A stretch of DNA of 64,000 nucleotides from PLanc-01 sp035342095 (GCA_035342095.1 DAOQWL010000018.1:1-64000); one strand, 5' to 3'. Positions 47,103 through 55,401 are shown, counted from the stretch's first letter. Translations and numbers: made by a program. The notes: generated from the sequence alone by a model not told the origin.

Positions 47103-48809
47103 ATGGACTTGGACAAGATGGGCATTCGATCCGCATTGAACAAGCAGAAGTTGCTTCGCGATTTCTCCCGCGTACCGGGCTGCCGGCCGGCGCGGACGCG
47201 GACTGCCGGCTGGCTGGGGAAGATCAAGGAGACGATTCCGTTGAAGAACATGCGGCCTGTGCCCATAAGGAACCTGAGTTTGACGGCCCTCGCGCAGAAG
47301 CTCGGCTGGAACCTCGGGCGGAGCAAGAGAACGCCCAGGAGGTGCATCGGCATCGATATCGGACGTCTCCACGTACACGCGGTGCAAATCGCCCGCACCC
47401 CGGACGGAATCCAGGTCGAGAAAGGAATTGGAATCCAGGCCCGACGCAGCACGGATTCTCTGGCGAAGGTTCTCCACTCGCTGACCCACGAACACGGATT
47501 CGATCCGCACGCGGACGTCGCGGTCTCGCTGCCTCACCAGACCTTCTTCTTCGCGGACGTCGAGACCGATCCGTCGCAGGTGGAGGCCATCCGAGCCGGC
47601 GACACCACGCACCTGAAGGACTGCTTCCCGATCGCAGCAGAGGACATCCTATCTCGGGTATGTTCCGTATTGCCGGGTAAGGCGGGCAAGAACGTGCTGC
47701 TGGTAGCCGCCGTCTCCTGCGAGTCGCTCCGAGAGCAGTTGGCGGTACTCGCGGAGGCGGGCATCCGGCCGACGTGCATCGATACGCCGACGACGGCGGC
47801 GCGCGCCGCCATCCTGGCGAATCACCCCCAGGCCGGCAAGGGCCTGGCGGTCATGTTGTACGTGGACGAATCCACGCTCAGCCTGGCCGTGATGCGGGAC
47901 GGGAGCATTCTGCTGGTCCGCAGTCTTCCCATGTTGTCCGACGACAACCAGGACCTGCTCACCCTGGCCCGCCAGACGGCCGACATCGTCGCGCAGGAGA
48001 TCGAGATCACGTGGCAGCGTCTGTCCGGCAAAGCCCCCGAGCCCGGCCTTCGGATCTTCCTGATCGCCTCGCATCGGATGGCCGAGTCGCTGGCCGGCGC
48101 GATCCCGGAGAAGATCGACAGTCAGGTGATCCCCATCGATCCGTATGCCGGCGTCAAGAAGGCCCAGGCCATCGAGGCGGACTTCTCCCTGTGCGTCGCG
48201 GAAGGACTGGCACGACGGGGACTCCAGTCGCGAACCTCGGACGGCACGGACTTCCTCGCGGCCTATCAGGCCCGGACCCGTCCGGCCCTGCAACCCAGGA
48301 GAGAGCTGGCCATCTGCGGCGGCCTGGCGGTGGCAGCCGTCATCCTCTGGGCGGTCGGCCTGCTCGTGCAGCTTTCGTCTCTCGAATCACGGCTCTCCAA
48401 TCTGAAGGAGCAGGAAGTGGCGATTCTCCGGCGCGTGGCGCCCGAGGAGAAGACCATCGTGAACCCGGCCGCCCAGCTCCAACAGCGATTGGACGCCCTC
48501 CGCCAGGACGGCGAGATGTTCGCCGGTTTCAACCCGGGCCGACCCGCGCCGCTGGAGGTCCTGTCCCTGCTGAGTCGGCAGATGCCGGCCAAGGGCACTC
48601 TGAAACTCGAAGACACGCTGATCACAGGGGACTCCGTCCGAATCAGGGGCACGTGCGATTCGTTCGCGACGTTCTTCGCGTGGCAGCAGTTGCTGGAGAA
48701 GACGCCGGGACTGCGCCTGTCGGGCGCCCCCAAACCCGAGGAAGACCCGCAATCCAAGAAGGTGCGGTTCACCGTCTCGCTGTCCACCAAGGAGAGGAAG
48801 GCATCATGA
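47103..48809 (+). CDS. gspL: Type II secretion GspL/PilM-PilN-like assembly protein
   Basis: A 568-residue protein. After a basic N-terminal region, an actin-like PilM/GspL cytoplasmic domain starts at about 97 with CIGIDIGRLHVHAVQIAR and continues with VAVSLPHQTFFF and AVMLYVDESTLSLAVMRDG. One membrane helix (ICGGLAVAAVILWAVGLLVQL) at about 415 precedes a short coiled coil and a PilN-like periplasmic domain. It thus combines the roles of PilM and PilN, as GspL does, and contacts GspE. Start at 47103 is a judgement; 47055 and 47118 are alternatives. Confidence 0.85.
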   Translation: MDLDKMGIRSALNKQKLLRDFSRVPGCRPARTRTAGWLGKIKETIPLKNMRPVPIRNLSLTALAQKLGWNLGRSKRTPRRCIGIDIGRLHVHAVQIARTPDGIQVEKGIGIQARRSTDSLAKVLHSLTHEHGFDPHADVAVSLPHQTFFFADVETDPSQVEAIRAGDTTHLKDCFPIAAEDILSRVCSVLPGKAGKNVLLVAAVSCESLREQLAVLAEAGIRPTCIDTPTTAARAAILANHPQAGKGLAVMLYVDESTLSLAVMRDGSILLVRSLPMLSDDNQDLLTLARQTADIVAQEIEITWQRLSGKAPEPGLRIFLIASHRMAESLAGAIPEKIDSQVIPIDPYAGVKKAQAIEADFSLCVAEGLARRGLQSRTSDGTDFLAAYQARTRPALQPRRELAICGGLAVAAVILWAVGLLVQLSSLESRLSNLKEQEVAILRRVAPEEKTIVNPAAQLQQRLDALRQDGEMFAGFNPGRPAPLEVLSLLSRQMPAKGTLKLEDTLITGDSVRIRGTCDSFATFFAWQQLLEKTPGLRLSGAPKPEEDPQSKKVRFTVSLSTKERKAS

Positions 48810-49357
48810 TCCGAATGAACCGCCGAGAGAGACAGCTTGCCGTCGGTTTGGCCGTGACCCTCGGGATCTGGGCCACCTGGGCCTTCGCCATCCAGCCGAC
48901 GCAGGAACGCATTCGAACGCTGGAACGCATCCTGCCCGAGAAACAAACGCAAGTGCGAGATCTTCAGGCAAAGGGGATCGAGTACGTCGCCCTGGAGAAC
49001 CAGTTCAAGGACCTGCGGGCCAAGATGGCGTCCCAGGACCCGGGCTTCCAATTGTTGTCCTTTCTGGAGTCGATGATCGCGCGTCACAAGCTGGCGGGCC
49101 ATACCACGAAGCGGCAGGACGTCTTGCAGCCCCAGCCGGACTACTCGGAGACCGTCGTCACTATCGAAATGCAGGACATCACGCCCAAGCAGCTCATCGC
49201 CTTTCTGACCGCGGTCGAGACCGCCGATGCAGCGATCTGGGTCGGCAGCCTGCACATTCGCAAGGACGCCACGAACGACGCCCTGCTCGATTGCACCATC
49301 GCCATCCACAATCCGCGTGTGGCCAGTCCCTCCGCGCAGGTCGCGCAAGCCCCCTGA
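48806..49357 (+). CDS. gspM: Type II secretion GspM-like protein
   Basis: A 183-residue bitopic protein. The ATG at 48806 overlaps the gspL stop as ATGA and has AGGAGAGGAAGG upstream. A membrane helix (LAVGLAVTLGIWATWAFAI) is followed by a coiled-coil segment (IRTLERILPEKQTQVRDLQAKG) and a ferredoxin-like periplasmic domain, the PilO/GspM layout. It pairs with GspL. It is the last gene of the T2SS operon; gspN and gspO are not here. Confidence 0.85.
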   Translation: MIRMNRRERQLAVGLAVTLGIWATWAFAIQPTQERIRTLERILPEKQTQVRDLQAKGIEYVALENQFKDLRAKMASQDPGFQLLSFLESMIARHKLAGHTTKRQDVLQPQPDYSETVVTIEMQDITPKQLIAFLTAVETADAAIWVGSLHIRKDATNDALLDCTIAIHNPRVASPSAQVAQAP

Positions 49358-49517
49358 CACTTGGGGACGACCCGAGTCTCCGCCAACCGCACCCGAACCA
49401 TCACGCCGAACGAGGTGAAGCATCCGCCCGCCGGACGCAAATGCAGCCCGTCCTATCACGCGGACCGGCCTGCATTCCCACATTGCAGAATACTCTGATA
49501 TTTTCTGTGGAATTATG

Positions 49518-49546
49518 TTGACACATGAGGGGGGGGTATCGAAAAT
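49518..49546 (+). promoter_or_regulatory. Promoter of repeat copy 1
   Basis: A perfect -35 box TTGACA (49518-49523) is followed after 17 bases by GAAAAT (49541-49546), a weaker -10 than the TAAAAT of copies 2 and 3. An AT-rich block upstream could act as an UP element. Confidence 0.6.
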
Positions 49547-49634
49547 GATGAGTGTGTGGGCGGGCTGAGACTGGCGCCTTTAGTCGAGCGAAGTGATTCT
49601 GACCTTGCAGCGGCGAGCAAGGGGTCGTTTGGGC

Positions 49635-49668
49635 GAGTGCAGTAGCGCTCTTTCGGGAGAAAGGAGCG
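49635..49668 (+). promoter_or_regulatory. Mutually exclusive hairpins masking the SD, copy 1
   Basis: GCGCTC (49645-49650) can pair upstream with GAGTGC (49635-49640, loop AGTA). Alternatively CGCTC-TTTC (49646-49654) pairs with GAAA-G-GAGCG (49659-49668), loop GGGA, which buries the Shine-Dalgarno AAGGAG (49661-49666) of the GTG start at 49675. The two cannot form together. Confidence 0.6.
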
Positions 49669-49674
49669 AACGCG

Positions 49675-50193
49675 GTGGGTTGCGACGAGAGGCAAAGAGG
49701 GATTCGGAGGGCACGCGGGCATCCGCCGAAGGAGCGGCGTGGCCGCCCAATCATCCATTGTTTGCTGGCAATTGCGGGATTCGTATTTGCACAATCCGCA
49801 TATGGCGGAGGCGGCGTATCGAGCTGCGGGTACTCTCATCCGGAGGGGTGGGGTTCGGGAATATCGACCACCCAGAGTGGGTCCAGCGCCTCGAACGGCT
49901 CGCGAGATGTCACCGTATCCGAAAACTCGACGGACTGGGGCTACCCGGCACCGTTCCTGTATAACCAGTGGTACAAAGGCAACCTGGACTTCACGGCGTA
50001 CACGGTATCTGGCTACAGCGCTGAGCCCCAGGCGAGCATTCTGGTGGCAAGCGCGGGCGTAGACGGTTACGCCTATGCTCTCGGCAACATCGAGGTCAAT
50101 GACCCCGACTACTACTACCTCCGCCTGTACGGCGAGGCAATCTACAATATCGGCGGAACGACTTCGCTCACGCTATCCGGGAACATCCAGTAA
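49675..50193 (+). CDS. Secreted low-complexity protein, cassette A
   Basis: A 172-residue protein of unknown function. It starts at the GTG in the repeat leader, eight bases after AAGGAG. The first about 25 residues (MGCDERQRGIRRARG...) come from the repeat itself, and a hydrophobic signal (IIHCLLAIAGFVFAQSAYG) follows, so the mature protein is exported. It is rich in Tyr, Ser, Gly and Ala with alternating patterns (VDGYAYALGNIEVND, YYYLRLYGEAIYN) that suggest beta structure. It resembles in style the secreted proteins at 54510 and 58966 in the other cassettes. A long GC hairpin follows its stop. Confidence 0.7.
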   Translation: MGCDERQRGIRRARGHPPKERRGRPIIHCLLAIAGFVFAQSAYGGGGVSSCGYSHPEGWGSGISTTQSGSSASNGSRDVTVSENSTDWGYPAPFLYNQWYKGNLDFTAYTVSGYSAEPQASILVASAGVDGYAYALGNIEVNDPDYYYLRLYGEAIYNIGGTTSLTLSGNIQ

Positions 50194-50229
50194 CAAGCGA
50201 CGGGGTGAACGCCCTGTAGAGAACCCAGG

Positions 50230-50264
50230 TGCCTGCCGGCCCCAGCGACTGGGGCCGGCAGGCA
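50230..50264 (+). other. Perfect 16-bp hairpin between genes of cassette A
   Basis: TGCCTGCCGGCCCCAG pairs perfectly with CTGGGGCCGGCAGGCA around a CGA loop. It lies between the secreted-protein stop and the Shine-Dalgarno (AAGGAG, 50271) of the next gene. There is no T tract, so an mRNA-stabilising or attenuating structure is more likely than a terminator. A comparable hairpin lies at 55402-55443 in cassette B. Confidence 0.75.
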
Positions 50265-50282
50265 TCCCCAAAGGAGCAGAAC

Positions 50283-50585
50283 ATGGACAGCAAACGGACC
50301 TGGCTAGTGCGAGCGGGACTGCTCGCGGCAATCATCAGCACGTTGTTGTGCCTGAGCACAGGCAAGGTTAAAGGCAATCGGGGGCTGCCGCCGGGCCTCC
50401 GCCGATTTGCAGAAGCTGCGACACCGCAGGAGGGAGCCACGGCACAACAACACCTCGGTGTCAATTTCCGCATGGCCGACGCTTCGCTGGAGGTTCGCGA
50501 GCAGGTGGATTTCCTCCTGACGCCTGCCCTGCTGGTACAGCAGGCGGTCTCAGACGGAGTCGTCCTGACATATCCTGAGGAGTAG
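50283..50585 (+). CDS. Small exported protein with DFLLTPAL motif
   Basis: A 100-residue protein starting at the ATG after CAAAGGAGCAGAAC. An N-terminal hydrophobic segment (WLVRAGLLAAIISTLLCLS) indicates export. The C-terminal half contains QVDFLLTPALLVQQAVS, which matches TDFLLTPALFIQSVLS near the N-terminus of the 602-residue protein at 55536. It thus looks like the separate N-terminal part of that family, with the rest encoded by the next gene five bases downstream. No function is known to me. Confidence 0.75.
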   Translation: MDSKRTWLVRAGLLAAIISTLLCLSTGKVKGNRGLPPGLRRFAEAATPQEGATAQQHLGVNFRMADASLEVREQVDFLLTPALLVQQAVSDGVVLTYPEE

Positions 50586-50590
50586 GAACC

Positions 50591-52960
50591 ATGAAGAAGA
50601 CATGCACTGGCCATCGGTGGCTGTGGATTGCTCTGACATTGACCGGCCTTGCCGCAACCGCAGGGATCGGTCTGTGTCAGATCCAGCCTTCCGGCAGGAA
50701 CGCTGGATTGATCCAGTTCGACGTCATCAGCGAGATGAATTTGGACCTGACGCGAGACGGGAACTTGGTGGTGTTCACCAGATGCTGGGTTTGCGAGGAC
50801 TACTACGCTGCTTCCGTCGTCTGGACGGAGCCTCATGGAGGTCTCAGGGACATGAAGACCACCATCGTCTTCAGCGACAAGGACGCCTTTCGCATGGACA
50901 ACGACCATCATTCGTCCTGGGTCCCAATCAACACAACCTATGCGAAACCTCTTGGCGAACGGCCTGCATTCCGCTGGGGAGGAGGCTTCTATGGGAGCGA
51001 GGAGATGCGTTTTGCGGAGGCCGAGGCCCTCGCTCGACGCGTTTATGTCACCGATTTGGGGACCTCGAAGGGTCTGAAACCTGACGCGGAGGGCGTCGTC
51101 GAGGTGAACGTTCCCAAAGGTCCCGACAACATCGCAAGAAGACTGGCTCGCCTGAGGGTTCGTGCCCGGGACGACCGAATCGAATCGATGGAGTTGCTTG
51201 GCAATCATAGACAATCCCTTGCCCAAATCAGGTATGAGTACGAACAAGGCACCAGCCCGGCGCCCCTCGCCACGCTGGTTGCCGAACTGCCTGTGAGGCC
51301 GGAAACGCTCGGGCTCAACGCGACAGTGACACTGACCGACCGCGACGGGAACCAGAGGACTCACAACGTCCCCGATGTCAATTACGTCTCTCACAAGGGC
51401 GGAAGGACATGCACCGTGACCTATCAGGACGTGAAAGCAGGCGACAAGACCTTGCGGCTCCCTGTACGGATCACGGTGCAGCGGAGCGACAACAAGCGGC
51501 TGGTTCGGTCCGCGAGACTGATGAACTTCAAACGCGTGACGTTGGACAAGGATGAAGTACAGGCGGCCGCCAGAGCATTTGGCATGTTGGATGGTGAATA
51601 CCCGACCTTAATCCGCCTCGTGGACAAGTTTCTGGAGCATGAAGCCAGACTGGGACCCCCGCCGGTCGATCCTAACGACTTGACCGTCGTCAGAAGACTG
51701 ATCGCCAGGTATCCGATGTGGGAGCAGCCGGCACCACCGAGGCCGAGCGAACCCACGCCAGTGACCCGCCCGCTGCCGGAACAGATGGAAACCACCAGGG
51801 AGGACTGGCTCAAGCAAATCGAAGCCAAGAAGCGGGAGCAGGCGGAACAGCGCGAACAGGTGCAGAAGTGGCGTCAAGAAGTGGCCAAAATGCCGCGTCC
51901 CCCACGCAAGGAAGTCAAGCCTGACGACGTGCGTCTGATCCGTCAACTGGATGCCTATTACGCAAAGCGGTTCTCCACAATCCAGGGCACGGTTCCGGAA
52001 GACGAATCCGAACTCTGGAACCTGAGCCGAAAGCTCCCGGAGATCCTGCGGTATCATCGCGTCTCGCCCTTGCCCGAGGACCAGCCGCCCGAACCGAACG
52101 ATCTCGACCGCGCGTTGATCCGCCGATTGAGAACACACTACGAGAAATGCACCGCTCGGCAGGACCAGGGCTTGGGCGGGCAGTTCAAGGCCCTCGACGC
52201 GCTGATCCGCCTGGACTTGATCGTCAAGGACTACGACGCCTACGAGGGACACGTCGCTCGGTATCTTCAGATGCTTCGCGACGCCGACCTGAACGAGATG
52301 TACATGGCCGGTGGACATCGCCACATCGCGAAACTCGTGGAGGTGGGCCAATACGAGAAAGCGGACAGGCTGTTCCGCCAATGGGCCGACCGGTCGGCGG
52401 CCGTCAACGATGCCGATGGGATCTTCCGATTCTGCGGGATGAGTCTGGGCGGCCGAGCGGACCCGTGGGCCGCGGTCCAACTGCTGGATCGATTCCTGAA
52501 AAGATCCGGCCTGTCTGCGGTCGAGCGATACGAGACGCTGGCCTGGCGAGCGATCGCCTTCGACAAAATGGACAAGCTGCTGGCCGATCCCGATCCCGAC
52601 GACGAGTCCCACAAGGCGCAGGCTCGATGGATGCTCCGCGGCGCAACGCGGGCCGATATTGCCGCCAAGGTCCAGGCGGCGATTCTCGAAGCAGTGTCCG
52701 CCTGGGGGGCATTGGGTCCCGCTCGGCTGTCTGAAGCCAAGCCCTATTCCACTGCCTCTATGAGTACCCAGATGAGGAATGCAATCGAGGCCCCTGACGC
52801 CACGCGATTGCAGGAGACATCCGCCGAGTTGGACCAGATCGTCCGCCAGCGGACTGCCCAACGAGGCGCTGCATCACGGCCGAGCGAAGTCAAACCGTCA
52901 GAAAGGTCCAGCCGGCAACGGACTGGCAGTCCCGATAAGGACAAGCGAGGTGCGAATTGA
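50591..52960 (+). CDS. Large exported protein of the DFLLTPAL-linked family, cassette A
   Basis: A 789-residue protein with its own signal peptide (LWIALTLTGLAATAGIGLCQ). The early part (LIQFDVISEMNLDL... VVFTRCWVCEDYYAASVVWTEPH) corresponds to AIIELDAP... VVLFARYWVSIDSYRMAVVWAEPH in the 602-residue protein of cassette B. A beta-rich region includes DRDGNQRTHNVPDVNYVSHKGGRTCTV-like sequence, paralleled by IDRKGGRNYTL in the relative. A proline- and charge-rich coiled-coil linker (about 395-445) follows, and then TPR-like helices. The tail is basic. Not a known enzyme family to me. It follows the small DFLLTPAL gene by five bases. Confidence 0.8.
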   Translation: MKKTCTGHRWLWIALTLTGLAATAGIGLCQIQPSGRNAGLIQFDVISEMNLDLTRDGNLVVFTRCWVCEDYYAASVVWTEPHGGLRDMKTTIVFSDKDAFRMDNDHHSSWVPINTTYAKPLGERPAFRWGGGFYGSEEMRFAEAEALARRVYVTDLGTSKGLKPDAEGVVEVNVPKGPDNIARRLARLRVRARDDRIESMELLGNHRQSLAQIRYEYEQGTSPAPLATLVAELPVRPETLGLNATVTLTDRDGNQRTHNVPDVNYVSHKGGRTCTVTYQDVKAGDKTLRLPVRITVQRSDNKRLVRSARLMNFKRVTLDKDEVQAAARAFGMLDGEYPTLIRLVDKFLEHEARLGPPPVDPNDLTVVRRLIARYPMWEQPAPPRPSEPTPVTRPLPEQMETTREDWLKQIEAKKREQAEQREQVQKWRQEVAKMPRPPRKEVKPDDVRLIRQLDAYYAKRFSTIQGTVPEDESELWNLSRKLPEILRYHRVSPLPEDQPPEPNDLDRALIRRLRTHYEKCTARQDQGLGGQFKALDALIRLDLIVKDYDAYEGHVARYLQMLRDADLNEMYMAGGHRHIAKLVEVGQYEKADRLFRQWADRSAAVNDADGIFRFCGMSLGGRADPWAAVQLLDRFLKRSGLSAVERYETLAWRAIAFDKMDKLLADPDPDDESHKAQARWMLRGATRADIAAKVQAAILEAVSAWGALGPARLSEAKPYSTASMSTQMRNAIEAPDATRLQETSAELDQIVRQRTAQRGAASRPSEVKPSERSSRQRTGSPDKDKRGAN

Positions 52961-53091
52961 AGCACACCTGATGGCGCATCTGGGATGGAATCCGGGCACA
53001 CTCAGCCCTGCCAAACGACACCCTACCCGAGCCCGCCTGCACTCCCATATCGCGAAATATTGTGATATTCTCTACAGAATACAGAATTATG

Positions 53092-53119
53092 TTGACACAT
53101 GCAGGGGGGTATCTAAAAT
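53092..53119 (+). promoter_or_regulatory. Promoter of repeat copy 2
   Basis: TTGACA (53092-53097), 16-base spacer, TAAAAT (53114-53119), a near-consensus sigma70 promoter. Transcription should begin near 53126, leaving about 120 bases of leader before the GTG at 53248. Confidence 0.75.
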
Positions 53120-53207
53120 GACAGATGTGTGGGCGAGCCGAGGCTGGCGCCTTTGGTCAACTGAAGCGATTTCGACGTTACAGCGGCGAGTAAGAGGTCG
53201 TTTGGGC

Positions 53208-53241
53208 GAGTGCATTAGCGCTCTTTCGGGAGAAAGGAGCG
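53208..53241 (+). promoter_or_regulatory. Mutually exclusive hairpins masking the SD, copy 2
   Basis: GAGTGC (53208-53213) pairs with GCGCTC (53218-53223, loop ATTA). Alternatively CGCTC-TTTC (53219-53227) pairs with GAAA-G-GAGCG (53232-53241), loop GGGA, covering the Shine-Dalgarno AAGGAG (53234-53239). Confidence 0.6.
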
Positions 53242-53247
53242 AAGGCG

Positions 53248-53361
53248 GTGGGTTGCAACGAGAGGCACAGAGGAATTCCGAGGGCGAGCGGGCATCCGCC
53301 AAGGCGGGGCAGATCTGCAATCATCCATTATCCTCCATCAATTTCCGCGGTTTCACGCTGA
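53248..53361 (+). CDS. Leader peptide of repeat copy 2 (37 residues)
   Basis: A GTG eight bases after AAGGAG opens a frame of 37 codons (MGCNERHRGIPRASG...). It is homologous to the first residues of the proteins starting in copies 1 and 3. Its TGA at 53359-53361 overlaps the ACG-CTG-ATC codons of the pseudopilin FTLIE motif in another frame. Here the repeat-derived start is not fused to an exported protein, so the peptide may serve translation of the pseudopilin by reinitiation or frameshifting, or be non-functional. Confidence 0.4.
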   Translation: MGCNERHRGIPRASGHPPRRGRSAIIHYPPSISAVSR

Positions 53362-54191
53362 TCGAGTTGCTCGTGGTGATTGCGGTGATCGCGGTGTTGA
53401 TGGCGATCCTGCTGCCCGTGCTGGGTCGGGTCCGCAAGCAGGCGAGGGCGGTAGTCTGCCGGTCCAACCTAAGACAATGGGGACAAATCCTGGCGACCTA
53501 CACGGCGGAAAACGACGGCCGTCTCGCATGTCACAACACAAGCCTGTTTACGGCGGCGTGGCTCTTTCAGGGGGCTACCCCCGTCGATGGAGGCGACCTT
53601 GGCTTGCGGCCAGTGACTCTGTCCGCCGACACAGAACGGATTCGCTGTTGCCCCACAGCCGCAAGAGAGGTCGTCGGTGCCGGTCTTGGTACTATAATGA
53701 AGAACTCGATCATTTGCGTGCAGTTCAGGGATGCATCCACCACATTTCAGGCATGGGAGATACTGTACCCTTCCCCGGCCTTTCGGGGCAGCTACGGGTT
53801 CAACGAGTGGCTGCTTACCGGTCACTTCAACTTCACAAACCCGACGGACCATCGGCGTTACGTGAATCTGAGCAGCATTCGGACGCAACCCAGCACTATC
53901 CCCGCGCTTCTCGACGCCACGCGTCCCAGCGGCAGTCCCCTCTCTGGAGACAGTCCACCGGAAAAAGGGGATATCGGTATTCGCAGCGAAATGGGCCGTT
54001 TCTGCGTGAATCGACACGATGGGTATGTCAACGGTCTGTTCCTGGACTGGTCTGTGAGGCAAATTGGGCTCAAGGAATTGTGGACCTTGAAGTGGCGAGA
54101 GGACTTCGACACTGCCGGACGATGGACCAAGGCAGGCAACGTCCAGCCCGAAGACTGGCCCGAATGGATGAGAGGGTTCAAGGAGTATTGA
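53253..54191 (+). CDS. Pseudopilin-like protein with H-X9-D C-terminal motif, cassette B
   Basis: Prepilin-type N-terminus RGFTLIELLVVIAVIAVLMAILLP followed by VLGRVRKQARAVVCRSNLRQWG, the planctomycete pseudopilin pattern. The C-terminal NRHDGYVNGLFLDWSVR is the H-X9-D motif with Trp instead of Gly, and the end GLKELWTLKW... FDTAGRWTKAG...WMRGFKEY is shared with the protein at 61206. The start is uncertain: there is no ATG near FTLIE. A TTG at 53253, 13 bases after AAGGAG, gives 312 residues. The ATG at 53118 overlaps the -10 box and is unlikely. Reinitiation from the leader peptide is another option. Confidence 0.85.
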   Translation: MQREAQRNSEGERASAKAGQICNHPLSSINFRGFTLIELLVVIAVIAVLMAILLPVLGRVRKQARAVVCRSNLRQWGQILATYTAENDGRLACHNTSLFTAAWLFQGATPVDGGDLGLRPVTLSADTERIRCCPTAAREVVGAGLGTIMKNSIICVQFRDASTTFQAWEILYPSPAFRGSYGFNEWLLTGHFNFTNPTDHRRYVNLSSIRTQPSTIPALLDATRPSGSPLSGDSPPEKGDIGIRSEMGRFCVNRHDGYVNGLFLDWSVRQIGLKELWTLKWREDFDTAGRWTKAGNVQPEDWPEWMRGFKEY

Positions 54192-54225
54192 GCCACCTAT
54201 TCAGATAGAGCTGAGGGGCAGAAGA

Positions 54226-54384
54226 ATGCGATCCCGTATTCCGCTGACAAGAGTGCACGAAGCATACGTGACGACTCAAGATGCCATTGCGCTGGAAACA
54301 TCAGGGAGAGCGTGCGATCAGAACTGGTTCCGAGTTCTGGAACAGCAGGATGGAATGCGCGAGTATTCGGGACGGAAGGGTTGA
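54226..54384 (+). CDS. Small hypothetical protein (52 residues)
   Basis: A short frame starting at an ATG with GAGGGG ten bases upstream, in the 318-base gap between the pseudopilin and the next secreted-protein gene. The peptide (MRSRIPLTRVHEAYV...) is mixed and soluble, without signal peptide or cysteines beyond one. No similarity to the other cassette proteins is visible. It could be real because it has a good Shine-Dalgarno and lies on the operon strand. Confidence 0.35.
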   Translation: MRSRIPLTRVHEAYVTTQDAIALETSGRACDQNWFRVLEQQDGMREYSGRKG

Positions 54385-54509
54385 ACTGTGGGGCAAAGCA
54401 ACACAAGAAGGTGAGACATATGATACGAGGACCGTGAGACGTGTAACAAATCAAAGACATACGCCTCGTCACAAGAGTGTTCCCTATTCTACAGAAAAGG
54501 AGATCAGGA

Positions 54510-55304
54510 ATGGAGTCTGACATGAAGTGGATTCTGATGGTCGTAGCTGCAGTCGCGATCATGAGCGAGAACAGCGCCGAGGCTACGTATGTGCAGTCGG
54601 GCCCGAGTGCCTGGGTAGTGGAAGAAGATCCTGCAGACATAGAAAGTTCCAACAAGGTGAAGTATAGTATAGTGGATACTGATGCAGAGGACTGGGCGTA
54701 CTGTCATTGCCGGGTGTACACCCGACTCTGGGTGGCGGCATCAGACGTTGCATCGCAACGTGCGGCAGTGACGGCGTACGGCACTGCTTATTGGAACACA
54801 TCCTGGGAGTGGGAGGGCCCTCCGAGCGAACCACCAGGGGGGACGCTCGCCTGGGGTGTAGACGCCGATGGGCGTGCCGATGCGTGGGGGGCAACCGATC
54901 CAGGAAATGACGGCACTGCGCTGAGTGAAGCATATGCGTCCGCGTCAGCATCTCTTGCGCGTGACAGTGGCACGTTCTATGGAGGTGCCTTTGCCGAAGG
55001 ATCTGCTTGGTGCAGTGACCTCGGTTTCTACAATGGCAACACCACTGGCAATGCTGGCTTCGATGGCACCCCCACTTGGGTGTCTGCTGCCGGTGCGTAC
55101 GCAGCCTTCATCGACTGGACCCTTTCCGGCAGCGGCAACGATTCCATCGCGGTCGGCACATCCTATGTTAACGTTACAGGCATTGCGTATTGCTATGGTG
55201 ACGCCCTGGCTGTCGCTTCATACCCCGGCTCCCAGTCCGAAGCAACTACACAGACATATGCTGTTACAGATGCATGGTTCGCTGCCACACTGACATCCAA
55301 TTGA
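54510..55304 (+). CDS. Secreted low-complexity protein, cassette B
   Basis: A 264-residue protein starting at an ATG seven bases after AAGGAG. The signal peptide (MKWILMVVAAVAIMSENSAEA) suggests export. The mature part is rich in Ala, Ser, Gly, Tyr and Trp, with recurring stretches such as SEAYASASASLARDSGTFYGGAFAEG and GTSYVNVTGIAYCYGDALAV. A pair CHC and further cysteines occur. It resembles the cassette A and C secreted proteins in composition and in position before a DFLLTPAL-linked or similar large gene. Function unknown; a structural extracellular protein is a guess. Confidence 0.75.
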   Translation: MESDMKWILMVVAAVAIMSENSAEATYVQSGPSAWVVEEDPADIESSNKVKYSIVDTDAEDWAYCHCRVYTRLWVAASDVASQRAAVTAYGTAYWNTSWEWEGPPSEPPGGTLAWGVDADGRADAWGATDPGNDGTALSEAYASASASLARDSGTFYGGAFAEGSAWCSDLGFYNGNTTGNAGFDGTPTWVSAAGAYAAFIDWTLSGSGNDSIAVGTSYVNVTGIAYCYGDALAVASYPGSQSEATTQTYAVTDAWFAATLTSN

Positions 55305-55401
55305 CATGCGAATAGTACAAAGGACTGTGTTATATCAGCGGTTATCCGGACATGGTTGGATTTGTCAACCCGCCAACATACAGGACTGGTGGTACGAGTC
55401 G

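Larger units (their letters stand above)
49464..49760 (+). repeat. Promoter-leader repeat, copy 1
   Basis: First of three copies of a roughly 270-300 bp unit (others at 53031-53342 and 57627-57915). Recognisable blocks in order: GCCTGCATTCCCA, an AT-rich block, ATTATGTTGACACATG, a G run, GTGTGGGCG, CTGGCGCCTTT, GGTCGTTTGGGCGAGTGC, the SD-masking hairpin, the GTG start and a CATCCATT-rich end. It is the most diverged copy. It follows gspM by about 100 bases and runs into the first secreted-protein gene. There is no transposase and no terminal inverted repeat. Confidence 0.9.
53031..53342 (+). repeat. Promoter-leader repeat, copy 2
   Basis: Second copy of the unit at 49464 and 57627. From 53080 to about 53320 it is nearly identical to copy 3, differing by scattered substitutions and no indels in the leader. 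It ends at the pseudopilin-like gene, joining it just before the FTLIE codons. The far 3' part (CATCCATTATCCTCCATCAAT) is poor in G, as an unstructured ribosome-landing stretch would be. Confidence 0.92.

Noticed and set aside
53118..53250. ATG at 53118 (and its equal at 57684) as start of a protein reading through the repeat
   Set aside because: The ATG overlaps the -10 box TAAAAT of the promoter, so a transcript from that promoter would not contain it. In copy 3 the frame leads to no recognisable protein.
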